DNA from: CBDDKS01 sp965230335
Lineage (GTDB): Bacteria > Pseudomonadota > Gammaproteobacteria > Enterobacterales > Kangiellaceae
DNA: 64,000 nt
NCBI GenBank assembly: GCA_965230335.1
Contig: CBDDKS010000006.1
Location: 2,232,001 to 2,296,000 of the forward strand
Reading direction: 5' to 3'
The notes under the pieces are model-generated. The model made no database searches. It was not told the DNA's origin and worked only from the letters and a program-made list of their open reading frames with translations. The stretch's first letter is position 1. Each line of letters begins with the position of its first letter. Position numbers and translations under genes: made by a program. Below are positions 60,781 through 64,000 of the stretch, piece after piece.

Positions 60781-62466
60781 TTATGGGGCCTCATAAGTTA
60801 AAATTTGATTAGCGCTCACATTATTGAAGACCTGTTTTGTGCCATCATTCCAATAAATGGTCAACTCTTCTGCAAGTGTATCAGTGCCCAGACCAAAGTG
60901 TACTTCAATCGGTGTGCCTGCCAGATAACTTTTGCCAACAATAATATCTCTGCGCATTGTGGTAATACCGTTTTTAACTGTCACATAGGCACCAATCGCT
61001 TTATTATGTGGTTTTAAAATTAAATGAAGCCAGTGGTTGTCATTGTCATCCTGATTTTCTAATAACTGTAATGGTTCATCCATATTGGTGATGAGTAAAT
61101 CTTCATCACCATCTCTATCATAGTCAAACACAATCAGTGCTCTTGAGTTGGTTTTCTTGTCACCCAAATCAAATTTTTCAAAGCTATTACCATTATTTTT
61201 AAAAAGAACATTTTGCTCTACAACGTTCCAGCCGTTGACTACGACAAGATCAAGATGACCATCATTATCATAATCAATAAAATCGGTTCCCCAACCCCAG
61301 TCTGTATTTTCGACATTAAAACTGCCGGCCTCATCAATAAAAGTAAAGGAATCTTCTCCTTCAGATAATTGATTGATATGGAGTGTATTGCCTTTTCCGG
61401 GTTCGAGGTAAATATTGGTTGCGTAAATATCCAAGTCACCATCATCATCAAAGTCTGCTGCAGTGGCGCCCATATCATTACCTGCATGGGTTAAATTCAC
61501 ACTCTCTGACATTTCTGAAAAGGTATTATCCTGGTTGTTTAAATAAAATTTATCGTCATCGAAATCACGGGCAACAAAGATATCTGCAAAGGTATCCTGA
61601 TTAAAATCAGTGAATAAAGAGGTATAGTTGGACTCACTTAAATTATCAATTTCCGGAGAAAGACGGACTTCTTCAAATTGAAAGTTGCCTAGATTGCGAA
61701 ATAGACGATTGTAAGTAGCTTGTGGGGGATTGGATACGTCTACGAGAATCCAGCTGGGGATATAGATATCAATAAGGCCGTCTTTATCAAAGTCATTTAA
61801 GCTACATCCAGTATTAATATAGGATTTATAGATGAATGACTCGGGGGTGACATCCGTAAAATTGCCCTGACCATCACCTTGAAAAATTTTGTTGTGTGAT
61901 CGCGTACTTTCCCTTCCATCATGGTCATTGATTAAAATGAGATCTAAATGATTATCGTTATTAAGATCGACAAATTGAGCTGTTCTTGATGCACCAGTAT
62001 CTTTTAAAATATCTGGTGTAACATTGGTAAAATTTTTATTACCCGATTCCAGATTATTACGGTAGAGAATGTTTTCTTCATTAAGATGGCGTAATACATA
62101 GATATCCAGATCACCATCATTATCATAATCACCAACAGCGGCACCATGTCCCATATTTCCATGGTAATAAGCAAAACGACCATTTAAATGTTGAAAATGA
62201 ATACCTGACAGTGTGGTGACATCGATATTGACATCGACTTTTTTAAAGGCAGTATCTTTGGGGTTACTTTCTGCAGTTTCTCCGTTATTGTTGTCTGATG
62301 GAGTATCTTCTCCAGAGTTAAAAGTGTCTGAATTTTCATCTGAGGCCGATGCATCTGTTTGGGAGTTACCACCACCACAAGCCATTAAAGTGAACAGACT
62401 TAGGCAAATGATTGGCAATACAGTCTTGTTGGGCAGTATTTTCAATAAATCGATACATTTTTTCAT
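60781..62466 (-). CDS. CRTAC1-type FG-GAP/VCBS lipoprotein (copy 2)
   Basis: A 561-residue paralogue of the 59101-60780 product with the same plan: lipobox LMAC-GGG, an acidic Ser/Asp/Asn linker, FG-GAP calcium-loop repeats (VGDYDNDGDLDIYVLRHL) and a C-terminal ASPIC/UnbV domain. Motif order is the same along the whole length, so this is a tandem duplication with divergence. It is the upstream gene of the pair; the two abut without a spacer and must be co-transcribed. Confidence 0.85.
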   Translation of the reverse strand: MKKCIDLLKILPNKTVLPIICLSLFTLMACGGGNSQTDASASDENSDTFNSGEDTPSDNNNGETAESNPKDTAFKKVDVNIDVTTLSGIHFQHLNGRFAYYHGNMGHGAAVGDYDNDGDLDIYVLRHLNEENILYRNNLESGNKNFTNVTPDILKDTGASRTAQFVDLNNDNHLDLILINDHDGRESTRSHNKIFQGDGQGNFTDVTPESFIYKSYINTGCSLNDFDKDGLIDIYIPSWILVDVSNPPQATYNRLFRNLGNFQFEEVRLSPEIDNLSESNYTSLFTDFNQDTFADIFVARDFDDDKFYLNNQDNTFSEMSESVNLTHAGNDMGATAADFDDDGDLDIYATNIYLEPGKGNTLHINQLSEGEDSFTFIDEAGSFNVENTDWGWGTDFIDYDNDGHLDLVVVNGWNVVEQNVLFKNNGNSFEKFDLGDKKTNSRALIVFDYDRDGDEDLLITNMDEPLQLLENQDDNDNHWLHLILKPHNKAIGAYVTVKNGITTMRRDIIVGKSYLAGTPIEVHFGLGTDTLAEELTIYWNDGTKQVFNNVSANQILTYEAP

Positions 62467-62896
62467 GACTTGAAATCTCGTAAATAAATATTATGGGTGA
62501 GAAGCAATGTCGTTATTCAGATTATTATTAGCAAAGTACGATATGCACTTTATTGATAACAAGTCGACGAATGTCTCATTGGTAGAGTAGGATATTTATA
62601 TTTTTTATAAAAAAGGTTTTTATTTTAAATATACAACAGTTTTCAGATAGATATCAAATAAAGATATTGAAAAGTGGCAATATATTACAAAAAAGTGACA
62701 TTTAGCTGAGGTTAACAGGCTCCAGCAAAAGCCTTTAGGGTAATGACGTATTTGGAAGGATGTTTTAATACGGAGAGATAAGGTATTGAATCATTTCACA
62801 AAAACATAAGTATTCTTCTATTAAAAAGAGATATATTGATTTTCTATAGGTAAAAAAAACCTGGCGTTGTGCCAGGTTTTTTGCAAAAAGCAATGA
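62467..62896. other. Intergenic region upstream of the lipoprotein pair
   Basis: About 430 very AT-rich bases. It holds AACCTCAGCT (62704-62713, minus) and the terminator at 62852-62882. The lipoprotein promoter should be here, but no -10/-35 pair stands out. No gene seen. Confidence 0.45.
62852..62882 (-). terminator. Rho-independent terminator
   Basis: AAAAAACCTGGC (62854-62865), loop GTTGT, GCCAGGTTTTTT (62871-62882): a 12-bp stem with T-runs on both strands. On the minus strand it ends the transcript of the gene finishing at 62897. Confidence 0.88.
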
Positions 62897-64000
62897 TTAC
62901 CGAGGAGGTGTACGACTTACAGTCCAGCCAGATGTTTCAAATCCACTGCCTGGAAAATCTAATGCATCACCTCTAGAGTTTATTCGCCCAAATGTTGGAC
63001 TGCCAAAACCTATTTGAAAAGCAACGCCACCAGGGCTTATCCACGATCTTTCAGATGCGCTTGGTTCTGTGGCGATAAGAAAGGCCTCAAATGTATCATT
63101 TAAACCTACTTCGATAGTACCACCGTCTATAACAATGTCTTCTCCATTAACATTAATCATGCCATTATTCACCGTATAGGTGATACCATTTGGATTAGGG
63201 TTGCCATCTGAATCGGGATTGCCACCGTTAATCACAATACGATCAAGGAAACGAGCACCGCCACCAAAGTTAACCGTGACCCTAACAGGTAGACCATCAT
63301 CCGTTACATCATCGACACCCGTGATAGTGTGTTCGCCTGTAGAGACTTCGTCACCCTCTTCTACACGAGAGAAATGATTTTGAAAAAAGATTGTATTGGG
63401 CCGTCTATCATAACGAGGTGTGCTGACTTCCCAGCGAGCTGTCATACTGATGTCATCCATTTCTTCCAGAATACGTTCAATATCTGCAGTATTCTGGCTG
63501 GTTAAAGCAGTCATTAATTGAGTTTGTAATGCGGCAATCTCATCAGGCCGATTGGTGATGGATAAATAGACTTCATTACGCGTCTCCCTGTCTGAACCCC
63601 CTGTTGTGTTTAAAACCAACAGGTCTCTGTTATTAGTTGTGCTGGTTGCATTGGTCACAAAAGGTGCGTCATCGATAGACTGGTTAAAATTATTAACCAA
63701 GATAGTCAGATCATCGATCTCTATATCTAAAGTATCAATAAGAGCGGTTAATCTATCAACTTCTGCCTGGTCACCTTGTGTCTGTGCCGCAGTCAGTTGT
63801 AAATTAGCTAAATCACGTGCATCTTCTGCATCGTTCAGGTCATCTTCCAGCCCTTCCAATTCACGGAGTGTTTCAATGGTAATGACTTTGTGGCCTGACG
63901 TTACAGGGACGACATTAAAACTCAATTCGCCGTTATTAACCACCCGTTGGTATTGCACAGCAATAGTTGATACTTCATGTTCATCTGTGTCTCTCGGAAG
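62897..64000 (-). CDS. C-terminal part of a larger protein, unknown
   Basis: The frame stays open to the window edge, with residues reading D-T-D-E-H-E-V-S-T-I-A-V ahead of the first GTG at 63958, so the N-terminus lies outside. The visible ~367 residues contain a coiled coil (LTAAQTQGDQAEVDRLTALI) and then a strand- and glycine-rich C-terminal domain ending in GFETSGWTVSRTPPR. Asp/Asn/Gly-rich composition suggests an extracellular or surface protein. Family not recognised. Confidence 0.65.
   Translation of the reverse strand, partial: LPRDTDEHEVSTIAVQYQRVVNNGELSFNVVPVTSGHKVITIETLRELEGLEDDLNDAEDARDLANLQLTAAQTQGDQAEVDRLTALIDTLDIEIDDLTILVNNFNQSIDDAPFVTNATSTTNNRDLLVLNTTGGSDRETRNEVYLSITNRPDEIAALQTQLMTALTSQNTADIERILEEMDDISMTARWEVSTPRYDRRPNTIFFQNHFSRVEEGDEVSTGEHTITGVDDVTDDGLPVRVTVNFGGGARFLDRIVINGGNPDSDGNPNPNGITYTVNNGMINVNGEDIVIDGGTIEVGLNDTFEAFLIATEPSASERSWISPGGVAFQIGFGSPTFGRINSRGDALDFPGSGFETSGWTVSRTPPR

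Overview
The window looks like chromosome from an AT-rich gammaproteobacterium. The order nnr-tsaE-amiB-mutL-miaA-hfq-hflX-hflK-hflC (23.9-34.4 kb) is the classical gammaproteobacterial amiB-mutL-hfl block. rsmJ, trmB, mutY-yggX, rarD and an MSHA-type pilin operon fit the same class. I cannot name the genus from the sequence alone.

Layout. 0-5.2 kb: a secreted protein and two large membrane-anchored paralogues with ankyrin-like ends. 5.4-8.1 kb: folE2 (zinc-independent GTP cyclohydrolase) behind a probable Zur-controlled promoter, a SnoaL-like protein and a PhoD-like phosphatase. 8.3-19.5 kb: accessory, defence-like region with the Hen1/Pnkp RNA repair pair, a membrane-fused patatin phospholipase, and a two-gene STAND/NLR module. 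In that module a small helical protein ends in a short motif that is repeated at the start of the NB-ARC-TPR protein. Several small proteins follow. 19.7-22.8 kb: a zinc uptake cluster (outer-membrane barrel, ZnuA, ZnuB) whose promoter/operator has the same geometry as the folE2 one. 22.9-34.4 kb: a HExxH protein, then the housekeeping block. 34.4-39.4 kb (minus strand): MMPL exporter, LolA-like protein, TetR regulator and a thioredoxin-fold protein. 39.5-41.1 kb: rsmJ and a small secreted protein. 42.2-44.9 kb: five prepilins (mshA, C, D, O, P type). 45-50 kb: a coiled-coil protein, rarD, an orphan HisA-like protein, a ThrE-type exporter, a GlsB/YeaQ-like protein and tRNA-Phe. 50.2-54.4 kb (minus): a run made of a Cys-rich Tat-type protein, PqqD-like protein, HprK-related kinase, nucleotidyltransferase, mutY and yggX. 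54.7-64 kb: an SLC13/RCK permease, trmB, a thermonuclease-lamin-tail fusion, two tandem CRTAC1-type lipoproteins, and the end of a larger protein running off the window.

The two most interesting systems are the NLR/effector pair at 14.9-17.6 kb, which has the architecture of bacterial amyloid-signalling modules, and the HPr-rel-A type cassette at 51.5-54.4 kb, which carries its own candidate exported substrate. The window also holds a dispersed palindromic repeat family with core AAAAGATAAACAGSCTCTA (five copies). One copy sits at the 5' end of the tetR gene and seems to have removed its start codon. A second, unrelated 198-bp inverted-repeat element lies at 48 kb. Two shared promoter-operator structures tie folE2 and the zinc uptake genes into one zinc-starvation response.
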